Of a DNA stretch of 64,000 nt, positions 11,036 through 22,789 are shown piece after piece (the stretch's first letter is position 1; each line of letters starts with the position of its first letter). Origin of the DNA: Cocos nucifera (taxonomy: Eukaryota; Streptophyta; Magnoliopsida; Arecales; Arecaceae). The position numbers were made by a program, and so were the translations under genes. The notes under the pieces are model-generated. The model worked only from the letters and a program-made list of their open reading frames with translations, was not told the origin of the DNA and did no database searches. The stretch covers positions 62,001-126,000 of the forward strand of contig QRFJ01000484.1 in NCBI GenBank assembly GCA_006176705.1, in the 5' to 3' direction.

Positions 11036-12782
11036 ATTATAACTCAGTATCCTAGCCATTCAAAATCCTGAGGTGTATGTTGTCTATAGCATGTTCATTA
11101 TAGGAATTGGATTCACTAATAAGGAGATCTATCTACCTCGGTAGATGAGGAGTAGCCCTATGATAATCATGAGATTGAGTCCTTAAGCCCATGTCCATGG
11201 CAGAGTAAAGATGATAGAAAGAGTTTCTATTAGGATTTTATATTGGACTCCAATCGAATTATTAATTCATATGATGGACATTGGGTTTGATGAGTTCACC
11301 TTAACCCTAATCCTACGGGGCTCAAGATAGAAGAATCCAATCACACAGATAACTACACCGAGAGGTTCGCTTTCAATTCTGATGAGTTGCCACCATATAT
11401 TGCTAGGTGTCAGTGATGGATTTTGGAAGCAATTAGAATAATTTTGATGATCAATCATTCTAATTGTATGAATCAAAAAAGTTCTGATCCAACAAAAAGT
11501 GTTTCAATGATGGAGATCATGACATATCCCATTATCATACAGAATTAAATCTAACTAGGTCACATAAATAAGGATTTGGATTTGGATGTCATCAATTGAG
11601 CTAACCCAGCTCGATTGATTCGGATTAGATCCAATCAGGTTCAAGATAATTATGCTAGCACATGATTGAGCCTGACTTTCTCCTTCTGAAATCTTTCTGA
11701 TTCATCACAACCAAGTCAAATTTGATTTGACTCATTCTTGTATTTTAAATAGATTTATTTTTATCTAATTGAAATAAGTCTAGATTAGATTAATTATAGA
11801 AATTAAATCCATTCGTAGTCAAATTGGACTAGGGTCAAAAGTTGACCTGTTTGAGAGAATTAAGGATCACCTAATCAGATGCTTCTAGAAAATTATCTAG
11901 AAATCATTTTAATCTAATTTTTGGATATGTGATAGAATATGAATTATACATTGGGTGTACCAAATTTTATAATTTTTGAAGATATCTAGACTGAGTTGTG
12001 ATAGAGTTTGATTTAGATTAAACTCTTGAGGGAAGAGTCCTAGGCGTAGTGGACTCTTCCTTATCTACTCATGCCGTCACCTTCTAGATTGATTTTTGGC
12101 ATAATTAGATGGAATCTGGGGATTTTCATGGAGATCAAGTTCAGGAGTCCCAATGGTTAAAAAAATAAGGATTTTGGTCAAAGATGGACTCTAACTTGGT
12201 GCTATGCTTTTGTATAAGAACCCTTGCGTCAAGGCTCTTCATGAGAAATATTTTTCATACCCAAAAGCTGTCATTCTAGATATCCCACACCATCTCTATC
12301 TTCTCTCTCCCTCTCTTCTACGTGCATAAAAAGTTAGGTACAAATTTGAGAAGTAGATCCAATGAAATTTATGAAGAGTTCAGCATCTACGCGATGGTGT
12401 TTGTGAGTCGAATACGCTGCCTTCAAAAATTTTTTGAAGGACTTCCAGATCAAATTCAGATCTAATCTTTGAAGAAAAAAATTATGAGGAAAAGACATCT
12501 AGATCCTTCATGAGTGGATACTGGTAGAGGCCAAGGGCATGTGTGGCTCCTTTCAGAACCTTAGAAAACATCAGGATCATTGCAGGGTAATCAGATTATC
12601 CAAACAAGGTATGAAATTAAATCTGATTTAATTTTTATTTTAATTTTTAATATCATATCACCTTGATCAAATCTGAGAACTCTTAGATCTAATTAGATTA
12701 TTTAAAATTTTTTTAAAAAAATTCATCTCAGATTTGATCAGATCTGCACGATCCTATGGTGGAAAATAGGATTTTTCCTTCA
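11036..12782 (+). mobile_element. 5' LTR of element B (1c, 5'-truncated)
   Basis: It begins at a mid-LTR point (ATTATAACTCAGTATCCTAGCC, compare 42567-42592) and ends GGATTTTTCCTTCA before the primer-binding site. The first part is missing because the 1b LTR at 9760-11035 is inserted there. A TATA-like TATAAGAA is at 12213-12220. Confidence 0.85.
12213..12220 (+). promoter_or_regulatory. TATA-like box of B 5' LTR
   Basis: TATAAGAA is followed by CCCTTGCG. The same motif is kept in B's 3' LTR at 43768-43775. In 1a and 1b the corresponding box is TATAAATA. Confidence 0.55.
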
Positions 12783-12784
12783 AC

Positions 12785-12797
12785 TGGTATCAGAGCC
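12785..12797 (+). other. Primer-binding site of element B
   Basis: TGGTATCAGAGCC, a perfect match to the plant initiator tRNA-Met primer site, starts two bases after the LTR end. Confidence 0.93.
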
Positions 12798-14677
12798 AAG
12801 TTAGCAGTTCTTCAGATCTATCTTAGATCTAATTTTATTTTTATTTATGATTTGATATTAAAAAATTTCAAATGTCACATCAGATATATTTAGATCTAAA
12901 ATTAAAAAATTAAAAATTAAATAATTTAGATCTAATATGTATGAGATGCATGACTAGACTAGGTATAGAATAGTTCTATGTGTAATCTAGTATAATCATG
13001 TATTTATTTTGATTAAATATAATTTTATATCTATTTAATTTCTATTTTTTTGATTTTATAATTATTATAATTAGATATAAAAATAAAAAATAAAATTTTT
13101 AATTTTTGATTTATTCATATAAGATATGAAAGATGCATGCTTAGACTAGTCATAGAATAGTTCTATAAGATGTCTAGAATAGTTTTATATTTAATATGAT
13201 CAAATTTAAAATTTTATTTTTTAGATTTAATATGTGATATTTCAAATTTGAAAGTATGCATATTGATGATATATGAGATATATGCAAGACATGTATTAGT
13301 TAGATCTTTTTATATGTGATATATAATCTAACTAGTTTTGTAGTAAAAAAATATATTTCTAATTAAGGAGTTTTCCATAGCCATCTGATCATAAGAATAA
13401 AATAGGGTTCAAAGGTCCTCTCCTCCCATTTGATGGAAGGTTCTTATGGCGTGTAAGGATGCTGCGTGTTCGTCCTTAATCAGAAATCAGAACTTACTTT
13501 TCTGCAAAATCCTAGATCCTAAAATCCTAAGATTTTTATTACATATTTTGTTTATGAAACCAAAACTTAATTAAGAATAAAAATTATAAAATTAATTAGA
13601 TCTAAAAATTATGAATTTTCAAATCTAAGATATATTCATAAAATTGGGTTCGGACTTGGGTGCCTCAATTAGGTCTAGCGGTTGATCAAATCGAATCAAG
13701 AGTTGGTTAGGTGAGATCAAAGAAAGCTTAGATTTGATCAACCTAATAGGATTAAGTCTGGATTAAGATCGAATCATATTGAGATGTAACTTGATCAAGT
13801 CAAGACCTAATTTTGCTTCGCAGTTCAAGCCTGGATTGTAGGCTAATCTAGTTGTTCTGATTCGATAATTTGGTATCTAAAGTAAGTCTGGTAAATATGA
13901 CCATCTGATATTTAATTGAGAGCTACTCATTCTGAATGCATTCTTGTCGAGTTAATGGCATATCCCATCCACCAATCTCACTTACTTGGCCATTTGTGTC
14001 GACCCAATTCTGATTTGAAGTGGCTAACAATTTGAGTCGACCCATGCCACTAGGTTAGTCATAATTGTTATGACTAAGTCAAGTCAAGTTTAAAGAGACC
14101 TAAATTAAATCTTTCTAAGAAAATATTAAATCTAAGGTCTTCCACCATTATAGATGTGCAGGCCCTTCTCGGAGTTGATTATTCTTGACTGAATACAATG
14201 GTTCAGTTGCACCAAAAAGATGCAACCATGTCTATTAAGCATTGGATGCTACGGATTGGAGGATGGGTTGGGCTCATATTCTGGATATAATGAGGGACCC
14301 AATCAGGAATCCAATCTATGCAAATAGTGGATCTGACTTAACTAAGCAGTAGATCAATATTTCGGACATGGTGAGATTCATGAATTAGAGATCAGGATAG
14401 GATGCACCATGATCAAAGAATCATTGGACAAGAGTTGTCCACTCATCGATTGATCCATCACTAATATTTATTAGGTGAGGTGGTGAGTCAGTTGGTGGGA
14501 CCGCACCATCAACTAGAAATTAATAATCATAGAAATTTTTGCATCTCTGCCAAAGGAGTGTAAGGATCCAAGTAAATAGTGGAAGCCTAATTATTTAAAA
14601 ATAATATCCCTAAATAAATTAGTTAAGTCTAATTACAAAATCTAACTAAAAATTTTGACTCTTTACAGAAAAAATAT
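12798..14677 (+). other. Long 5' leader of element B
   Basis: About 1.9 kb without a coding frame. It holds the CATAAGAA/TTCTTATG stem (13390-13397 with 13441-13448), a donor-like AAAGTAAGT at 13880-13887, the leader block shared with family 2 (about 13870-14000), and a pyrimidine-rich acceptor CTCTTTACAG ending at 14668, ten bases before the first gag-side ATG. Confidence 0.7.
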
Positions 14678-15520
14678 ATGCATCCAATCCACTAGCCTGT
14701 ATCCTGAACACCCATAGACTGACCGGATCCAACTACAAGGATTGGCTTTGAAACTTTAAAATTATTTTGGGTTCCACGAAGTTGACTCATGTGTTGGAAC
14801 AGCATCCTCCCACCTTACCAACCCATCCATTCGTTGATCAGAGAACATCTCTCGAGAAGTGGATGGATGAAGATAACAAAGTTAGGTATTACATGTTGGG
14901 CTCAATGTCTGATGAGCTCCAGCGCCAACATGAAGATATTAAAAGTAGCCACCAAATGTTGGCTCACCTGCAAGAGTTGTTTGGTGAATAGAGTCATGCA
15001 GCCAAATATCAAGTCACTAAAAGACTGTTTAAGGCTTAAATGCATGATGGGTAGTCGATCTAAGATCATTGTCTGATGATGATCAAGAACTTAGAAGAGC
15101 TTGAGAAGCTCGGTGTCAAGTTAGATTAGGATCTACTGACTGATATAATTCTGCAATCCATGATTGATGCGTATGAGCAATTCATCATGAACTACCATAT
15201 GCATAAACTTCAGAATACCTTGGCTGAGCTCATGAATATTTTGGTTACTGTTGAGCTTTCTATGAAAGGTTCTAAAGGCTCAGTACTTACTGTGGAGTGG
15301 ACTTCTTTCAAGAAAAAGTCTTTTAGAAAGAAAAAGTCTATGAAGAAGAAGATAGATGGTGGAAAGAAGAAGAAGGCAGAGTCAAAGAAGAAGGCCGTTG
15401 ATAAAAAAAAATGTTTCTATTACAACACTAACAGCCATTGGAAGCGAAACTGCCCTTTTTACCTAACCAGCCTAAAGAATAAGGAGGCAGGTCCTTCTAA
15501 AGGTATGCTCATTATAGAAT
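14678..15520 (+). pseudogene. gag: gag of element B (stops, otherwise long open stretches)
   Basis: Capsid-like sequence runs from the ATG at 14678. Open stretches at 14767-14991 and 15160-15615 read through GSNYKDW-like, KWMDEDNKVRYYMLGSM and a very Lys-rich basic tail (15300-15410), then a zinc knuckle at 15412-15453. Gag assembles the particle. Stops interrupt the reading near 14750, 14989 and 15046-15075. The knuckle is C-x2-Y-x4-H-x4-C: the second zinc ligand is Tyr instead of Cys. The start is chosen because it follows a splice-acceptor-like site, as in element E, and opens the aligned region. Confidence 0.8.
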
Positions 15521-16014
15521 CTAATCTTACGATTTTTTCTGCATCTAGTTGGGTGCATAACTTTGGTTCTAGTGCTTACTTATGCACTTCTATGCAGGGT
15601 CTTGAGGATATATAGCAAAAGGTTAAGGGATGGTAAGATGATCCTACGCATCGAAAATGGAGCAAGAGTTACTATTGTGGCCATGGAAACCTACCTTCTA
15701 TGATTACCATCAGGATTGGACTTAGTACTTTGGGACTGTTTTTATGTGTCTACAACAAGTAGGAATTTGATTTCTATTTCATGTTTAGCATAGGAAGGCT
15801 ATGTAATTAGTTTTCTTAAAGATCATTATAATATTCTTTATGAAAAAAATAAAATTGCAAGTGGTTTCCTTATAAATGGACTCTGTCAGTTACATATTAA
15901 TGTTTCTATTTTTAATATCGAGCAAAACATGAATGCCATAGAATCAAAGTGACCTAGGGATAGTCTAAATGATAGGTATCTTTGGTACCTTAGGCTAGGT
16001 CATATAGTTGAAGA
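15521..16014 (+). pseudogene. pol: Protease and 5' part of GAG-pre-integrase, element B
   Basis: The frame continues from gag into the SASSW...GSSAYLC region of a Copia aspartic protease. The catalytic Asp-Ser-Gly reads Asn-Phe-Gly (about 15559-15567), so it is inactive. The stop at 15613 and many later ones follow. From about 15905 the zinc-binding domain begins (DRYLWYLRLGHI; one of the usual His is Tyr) and is cut at 16014 by element C. It resumes at 22785. Confidence 0.75.
16010..16014 (+). repeat. Target-site duplication of C, left copy
   Basis: GAAGA directly before C's 5' TG; identical to 22785-22789. Five bases is the usual Copia duplication length. Confidence 0.92.
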
Positions 16015-17473
16015 TGTTAGATATATGTGCCCTAGAAGCCAGAATTGGCTGACACTTGTAATACACTTCTAGGGGCAAAATTGTAATTTTGACTAAAATC
16101 AATAAATGGATTATTTTCTATCACATATATGTATTTAGTGTCTGTGATATATCCTTTGAGTTAATGGCAATGATAATTCATATTTTCAAGAGTTGAAAAT
16201 TTAAGGCATGAATAATCATTATTAACTCATAAATTGCTTCCGACCATAGGATCATCATGAGGATGGTGATTGATCTGGAAGATTGGCGTACAATTGCTTC
16301 TTTTTAGTAGATGAGTCTTGAGTCTACGGTGTGGAGACACCGAAGCGAGAGTACAAGTACTCGTTAGAGAATGAGGGCACTGAGCGTGACCACCTCGAGT
16401 AGTCATTAGGGAGTCTACCTTCTCGTCAATGACTGACTCGATGCTGCAGTAGTGTGTCTGGTTCTTTGACCTGAGATGCATCGGCAGTTCACCTTGAGGG
16501 TGTTATAGTTTGACTACACCATTACTCGATCTCCTAGCCATATGGAACCCTGAGGTGTATGTTGGCTATGACATGTTCATTGTAGGAACTGGATTGCATC
16601 AAGATGGAATCTATCTACCTCGGTGGTAGAGGAGTAGCCCTATGATGATCATGAGAATCAAGTCTAGAAATCCATGGCCATGGTAGAGTGAAATAATAGA
16701 AAGAGTTTCTATTTAGATTTTCACATTGGACTCGAATCGAATGATTACATCATATGACAGAGACTAGGGTTTGATGAGTTCACCTTAACCCTAATCTGAT
16801 CGGGGCTCAAGATAGAAGAACTGAATCACACAGGTAGCTGCACCAAGAGGTTCGCATTCAGCTCTGATGGGTTGCCACCATATACTGCTAGGTGTCACTG
16901 GTGGATTTTGGGAGCAATTAGAATGATTTAGATGATCGATCATTCTAGCTGTTCGAATCAGAAGAGTTCTGATCCATCGAAAGGAGTTTCGATGATGTCG
17001 ATGATAGAGATCATGACATATCCCATTACCATACAGAACTGAACCTAACTGGGTCACACAAACAAGGGTTTGAATCTGGTGATCATCAATTGAACTGATC
17101 TAGTTCAATTGATCTGAATGAGATTCAATTAGGTTCAAGGAAATCGTGCTAGCACTCGATTGAACCTAACGTTCTTCTTTTGCTATCATAAATAAGTTGT
17201 CCTATCTGAGCCAAAGGAGTTTGTGCTCAAACAGAGGCCTTCATATGGTCTGACAGGAGGTTGTCCAAGTCAGAAAAGGTTGTCTTATTTGTAAGACACT
17301 ACCTACCATTTTTGGTCACCTGCCATTTCTTTTTCTTTGACTTTGGTCAAAAGTCTACCTTTGATTGGTCAAATGTTGACCATTGACACTTTGACTTTTG
17401 ACTACATGTCATGCACCTATTGGAGAGTTGGTGGGGGCCTGTCCCCCTGCCAGAACCTGATAAGGAGAAGGGT
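16015..17473 (+). mobile_element. 5' LTR of element C (3'-truncated)
   Basis: These are the first 1.46 kb of a 1a LTR, colinear with 20510-21970. It breaks at AACCTGATAAGGAGAAGGG, where the sequence passes into an inverted LTR copy through a short microhomology (GGG-TTCTGG). The TATA box would lie past the break, so this LTR has no promoter. Confidence 0.93.
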
Positions 17474-18128
17474 TTCTGGACTTAATTCTCATGATTATCA
17501 TAGGGCTGCTCCTTTACCACCGAGATAGATAGATTCCATCTTGATGCTATCCAGTTCCTACAATGAACATGCTATAGCCAACATACACCTCAGGGTTCCA
17601 TATGGCTAGGAGATCGAGTAATGGTGTAGTCAAACTATAACACCCTCAAGGTGAACTGCCGATGTACCTCAGGTCAAAGAACCAGACACACTACTGCAGC
17701 ATCGAGTCAGTCATTGACGAGAAGGTAGACTCCCTAATGACTACTCGAGGTGGTCACGCTCAGTGCCCTCGTTCTCTAACGAGTACCTGTACTCTCGCTC
17801 CGGTGTCTCCACACCATAGACTTAAGACTCATCTACTAAAGAGAAGCGATTGTACACCAACCTTCCGGATCAATCACCATCCTCGTGATGATCCTATGGT
17901 TAGGAGCAATTTATGAGTTAATAATGATTATTCATGTCTTAAATTTTCAACTCTTGAAAATATGAATTATCATTACCATTAACTCAAAGGATGTATCACA
18001 GACACTAAATACACATATGTGATAGAAAATAATCCATTTATTGATTTTAGTCAAAATTATAATTTTGCCCCTAGAAGTGTATTACAAATGTCAGCCAATT
18101 CTGGCTTTTAGGGCACATATATCTAACA
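17474..18128 (-). mobile_element. Inverted family-1a LTR 5' end inside element C
   Basis: This is the reverse complement of the first about 655 bases of the LTR. It ends exactly at CTAACA (18123-18128), the complement of the LTR terminal TGTTAG. The next base is integrase coding sequence of C. The exact terminus suggests an element inserted in reverse orientation into C and then lost all but this end, together with C's gag region. With 16015-16670 it forms a stem of about 650 bp. Confidence 0.92.
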
Positions 18129-18889
18129 GTCATATCCAACTTGCAAATCCTGCCTTCAAGGCAAAATGACCAAACTCCCTTTTGTTGGACATGGGGAGAG
18201 GGCCACAGATCTCCTTGCCTTAGTACATACTGATGTGTGCGGCCCATTTGATGTGCCGGCTAGAGGTAGTTTTGTCTACTTCATTACCTTTACCAATGAT
18301 CTGTCTAGGTATAGGTATGTGTATCTTATGAGACACAAGTCTGAAGCTTTTGAAAAGTTCAAAGAATTCAGACACGAAGTAGAAAAACAAACTGGAAAAC
18401 CCATTAAGGTTCTTCAATCAGATCGAGGAGGTGAATACCTTAGCCGGGAATTCCTAGACTATCTTAAAGGAAAATGGCATAGTCTCTCAATGGACTCCAC
18501 CAGGAACACCTCAACTCAACGGGGTTTCAGAACGGAGAAATCGGACTCTATTGGATATGGTTCGATCCATGATGAGCTTCACAGACCTTCCTGATTTTCT
18601 TTGGGGACACTCATTGTTAACTTCAATTTATCTACTGAATAGGGTTCCCTCTAAAACCGTTCCTACCACACCGTATGAGATATGGCACGGTAAGAAACCA
18701 AGTCTGAGTCATCTCAGAATTTGGGGTTGTCCGGCTCATGTCAAAAGACAACAAGCGGACAAGTTAGAGTTTAGGTCCTTTAGAGCTCGATTCATAGGAT
18801 ATCCTAAAGAGTCATTAGGATACTATTTCTACATTCCAGAAGACCACAATGTGATTGTGAGTCGACATGCCATCTTTCTTGAAAAATAG
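18129..18889 (+). pseudogene. pol: Integrase of element C (catalytic triad intact, one frameshift)
   Basis: The frame opens at the end of the HHCC zinc domain (CKSC, then GKMTK at 18163). The D,D-35-E core follows: Asp in HTDVCGP (18228-18233 region), Asp in QSDRGGEY (about 18415-18440), and Glu in VSERRN (about 18530). All three acids are present with 35 residues between the last two. A one-base frameshift near 18469 separates the second Asp from the Glu. The downstream frame runs through GYPKE to a stop at 18887, a Gln-to-stop (CAG to TAG). The N-terminal zinc domain is lost at the inverted LTR. Confidence 0.87.
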
Positions 18890-19926
18890 TTTATTCAAGA
18901 TAGCGGCATTGGAAAAGCAGATTCAAGCTTGATGAGAAAGTCTCACAAGTGGAACGAGCTAAGGACCAAGTGGAACCAAATCAGGTTGAGCCAATAAGAA
19001 CACTACCTCCTCCACCTCGTAGATCGGAAAGAGTTTTCCATCCCCCTGAAAGATACTTAGGTATTATTTCAGAGGAAGTAGAGAAAATGTTCCTCGTAGG
19101 TAATGGTGCTCATGGTGATGATCCCAAAACCTACAACGAGGCGATATCAGATATCGACTCCGAGAAATGGCTAGAGGCAATGCAGTCAGAAATTGACTCG
19201 ATGCACTCAAACCAAGTCTGGACCTTGGTAGATCCACCAGAAGGTATAGTACCTATTGGGATGTAAATGGATCTTCAAGAGAAAGATTGGTGCAGATGGG
19301 AATGTGGAGACATTCAAGGCTAGACTAGTGGCAAAAGGTTATAGTCAATGTGAAGGCATTGACTATCAGGATACCTTTTCCCAGTGGCTATGCTAAAATC
19401 CATCCGCACATTGCTTGCCGTTGCAGCCTATTTCGATTATGAAATATGGCAAATGGACGTGAAAACGGCATTCCTAAATGGATATCTTGAGGAAGATATC
19501 TATATGGAACAGCCGCTAGGTTTCACATCCAGTGATACTGATCACAAGGTTTGCAAGCTGCAAAGGTCCATATATGGACTTAAGCAAGCATCTCGGAGCT
19601 GGAACACTCATTTCAATGATGTGATCAAAAAGTTTGGTTTCATCAAAAATGAAGAGGAACCATGTGTTTTCAAAAAGGTCAGTGGGAGCGCTGTTGTCTT
19701 CCTCGTATTGTACGTGGATGACATCCTCCTTATTGGGAATGATATTCCCATGTTGACGACAGTCAAAATATGGTTGTCCAAGGAATTCTCCATGAAAGAC
19801 CTAGGTGAAGCATCCTTTATTCTAGGAATTAAGGTCTATAGGGATAGACCGAATAGGATGCTAGGACTTTCACAGAAGATGTACATAGAGAAAGTACTAA
19901 AGAGGTTTAGTATGGAAAAACTCTAA
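18890..19926 (+). pseudogene. pol: Reverse transcriptase of element C (near-intact)
   Basis: A linker with the PPERYLG motif (19042-19060) leads into RT. Motifs in order: NQVWTLVDPPEG (19213-19250), then a one-base insertion near 19262 and a compensating one-base loss near 19382, then DVKTAFLNGYLEEDIYMEQP (19457-19515), SIYGLKQASRSW (19567-19602), the catalytic YVDD at 19711-19722, and KDLGEASFILG. RT copies the RNA to cDNA. The frame from 19384 is open for 180 codons and ends at a one-base insertion at about 19920 that makes TAA. The catalytic residues are intact, so the lesions are few and recent. Confidence 0.92.
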
Positions 19927-20493
19927 GAGGGGATTAATACCCTTCAGACATGGTATTCATCTTTCCAAGAAGATGTGCCCCAGCACACCTGAGGAAATAG
20001 AATGCATGAGCAAGATCCCTTATGCTTCTGCAATAGGGAGCCTCATGTATGCCATGCTATGTACACGACCTGATATAGCCCATGCTGTGAGTGTCACAAG
20101 CAGATATCAGTCAAATCCAGGTGAAGAACACTGGACTTCTGTGAAATGTATCCTTAAGTACTTGAGAAGAACTAAGGATATGATGTTGGTCTTTGGTAAC
20201 GGAGAACTCCAAGTCCAGGGATACACAGACTCGGATTTCATGTCCGATATAGATGATCGAAAGTCGACATCTGGGAGTCTGTTTGTGTGCAATGGTGGTG
20301 CTGTCAGCTGGAAGAGTTCCAAGCAAGTGGTGATATCACCTCATCCACGATTACCTCGAGAAGGGTTATGTCGAGGTCAAGAGAGTCAACTCCATAGATA
20401 ATGTGGCAGACCCACTTACAAAGCCGTTGGGCCAGCAGAAGATCGAAGCCCACCTTGAGAAGATGGGACTTAGACTTGTAGCCAATTGGCTTT
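19927..20493 (+). pseudogene. pol: RNase H of element C with 197-bp core deletion
   Basis: The connection and RNase H begin in the frame opening at 19973 (SKIPYASAIGSLMYAM, then YTDSDF with the first active-site Asp). At about 20333 the sequence jumps from GGTGAT to ATCACCTC. Compared with B, 197 bases (B 25038-25234) are missing between two GAT triplets. This removes the Glu/Asp-bearing middle of the domain and shifts the frame. The C-terminal KPLGQQK stretch follows out of frame and ends at the TAG near 20491. RNase H removes the RNA template strand; this copy is dead. Confidence 0.9.
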
Positions 20494-20494
20494 A

Positions 20495-20509
20495 GGACAA
20501 GTGGGAGAT
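20495..20509 (+). other. Polypurine tract of element C
   Basis: GGACAAGTGGGAGAT lies directly before the 3' LTR TG. It would prime plus-strand synthesis. The same tract, more degraded, occurs before 9256 and 25410. Confidence 0.78.
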
Positions 20510-22784
20510 TGTTAGATATATGTGCCCTAGAAGCCAGAATTGGCTGACACTTGTAATACACTTCTAGGGGCAAAATTATAATTTTGACTAAAATCAATAA
20601 AATGGGTTATTTTCTATCACATATGTGTATTTAGTGTCTGTGATACATCCTTTGAGTTAATGGTAATGATAATTCATATTTTCAAGAGTTGAAAATTTAA
20701 GACATGAATAATCATTATTAACTCATAAATTGCTCCCGACCATAGGATCATCACGAGGATGGTGATTGATCCGGAAGGTTGGTGTACAATCGCTTCTCTT
20801 TAGTAGATGAGTCTTGAGTCTACGGTGTGGAGACACCGGAGCGAGAGTACAGGTACTCGTTAGAGAACGAGGGCACTGAGCGTGACCACCTCGAGTAGTC
20901 ATTAGGGAGTCTACCTTCTCGTCAATGACTGACTCGATGCTGCAGTAGTGTGTCTGGTTCTTTGACCTGAGGTGCATCGGCAGTTCACCTTGAGGGTGTT
21001 ATAGTTTGACTACACCATTACTCGGTCTCCTAGCCATATGGAACCCTGAGGTGTATGTTGGCTATAGCATGTTCATTGTAGGAACTGGATGCATCAAGAT
21101 GGAATCTATCTACCTCGGTGGTAGAGGAGCAGCCCTATGATAATCATGAGAATCAAGTCCAGAAGCCCATGGCCATGGCAGAGTGAAATAATAGAAAGAG
21201 TTTCTATTTAGATTTTCACATTGGACTCGAATCGAATGATTACATCATATGACAGAGACTAGGGTTTGACGAGTTTACCTTAACCCTAATCTGATCGGGG
21301 CTCAAGATAGAAGAACTTAATCACACAGGTAGCTGCACCAAGAGGTTCGCATTCAGCTCTGATGGGTTGCCACCATATACTGCTAGGTGTCACTGGTGGA
21401 TTTTGGGAGCAATTAGAATGATTTAGATGATCGATCATTCTAGCTGTTCGAATCAGAAGAGTTCTGATCCATCGAAAGGAGTTTCGATGATGTCGATGAT
21501 AGAGATCATGACATATCCCATTACCATACAGAACTGAACCTAACTGGGTCACACAAACAAGGGTTTGAATCTGGTGATCATCAATTGAACTGATCTAGTT
21601 CAATTGATCTGAATGAGATTCAATTAGGTTCAAGGAAATCGTGCTAGCACTCGATTGAACCTAACGTTCTTCTTTTGCTATCATAAATAAGTTGTCCTGA
21701 CTGAGCCAAAGGAGTTTGTGCTCAATCAGAGGCCTTCATATGGTCTGACTGGAGGTTGTCCAAGTCAGAAAAGGTTGTCTTATTTTGTAAGACATTACCT
21801 GCCATTTTTGGTCACCTGCCATTTCTTGTTCTTTGACTTTGGTCAAAAGTCTACCTTTGACTGGTCAAATGTTGACCATTGACACTTTGACTTTTGACCA
21901 CATGTCATGCACCTATTGGAGAGCTGGTGGGGGCCTGTCCCCCTGCCAGAACCTGGCAAGGAAGAGGGCGCACGCCACCCTTGGCGTGTGCCCAAGTTGG
22001 AGGCGCCTAGGAGTCCTTGTTGGACAAGGACTCCATCTCCTTTTTGGATTCCAATTAGAGTTCTTCTAAGAACCAACTTTGACTGGTCTTAGGCGCCCTC
22101 TAAGGAGGAATCCAGGGGACTCTATTCCCACCAATCAGATTTAGATCTGATTTCACAAAGGGTTGTGATTGGTTGGGAAGAAGAGGAGTTGGATCACAGT
22201 CAGTCTATAAATAAGACCCTGCGCCCAACTCAGAGATGAATTGAATCATAATTCCCCATGCCCCAAGGCTGCCTCTCCCCTCCTTCTCCATGCCAAACCA
22301 CCTTCTCCCCTTGCTCTCCACGTCCAAAAGGAGTTTTGGATTTTTGTTGGTGCGATTCAAGCAAGAGAAAGGCGATCAAAAGCTAGAAGGCTGCACTGCT
22401 GCAAAGGACGACTGCTGATCTTCAAAAGGAGTTTTGAAGATCCTCCAGATCAGATCCAGATCTGATTTTTGGAGACATGATAGAGAAGAAGAGGATCTCT
22501 AGATCCAACCCAAGTGGATACCGGTAGACTCCAGGCATTTGCGTGGCTAGATTCAGAACCTTCCACTGCATATAGGGTCATCAACGGGTAATAGGATTAC
22601 CCGATTCAAGGTAAGTTAAATTTGATTTAATTTATCTAAATTTATTTTAATCATTAAAATAATAAAAATTAGATCTGAAACATCTCAAATATGATATAGA
22701 TCTAAGAAATTTTTTTTTGAAATATATCTCTTGATCTGATCAAATCTGAACAAACCTGGATCGAAAAATCAGGATTTTCCTTCA
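20510..22784 (+). mobile_element. 3' LTR of element C (complete, 2275 bp; reference 1a LTR)
   Basis: It runs from TGTTAGATATATGTGCC to GGATTTTCCTTCA and is flanked on the right by GAAGA. This is the only full-length, gap-free 1a LTR in the window, so I used it as the ruler for the others. The TATA box is at 22206-22213. Confidence 0.96.
22206..22213 (+). promoter_or_regulatory. TATA box of element C 3' LTR
   Basis: TATAAATA lies in GTCTATAAATAAGACCCTG, about 570 bases from the LTR end. Transcription from this 3' LTR would read into the remainder of element B. Confidence 0.7.
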
Positions 22785-22789
22785 GAAGA
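22785..22789 (+). repeat. Target-site duplication of C, right copy
   Basis: GAAGA directly after the LTR end; identical to 16010-16014. Confidence 0.92.

Larger units (their letters stand above)
16015..22784 (+). mobile_element. Element C: youngest family-1a insertion, rearranged at its 5' end
   Basis: C starts TGTTAG at 16015, ends TTCA at 22784, and has a perfect GAAGA duplication on both sides. It sits in element B's pol, whose reading resumes exactly after the duplication. Its LTRs are very similar by eye; for example, 16791-17040 and 21286-21535 are nearly identical. It lacks the 3' part of the 5' LTR, the primer-binding site, leader, gag and protease, and carries an inverted LTR fragment there instead. 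Integrase to RNase H are the best-preserved coding sequences of family 1 in the window. Confidence 0.95.

Noticed and set aside
16227..16481. 84-codon antisense frame in LTR R/U5 region, also at 17662-17916 (plus strand, inverted LTR) and 20723-20977
   Set aside because: It is repeated only because the LTR is repeated. There is no initiation context and no homology, and it is disrupted in A, D and B.
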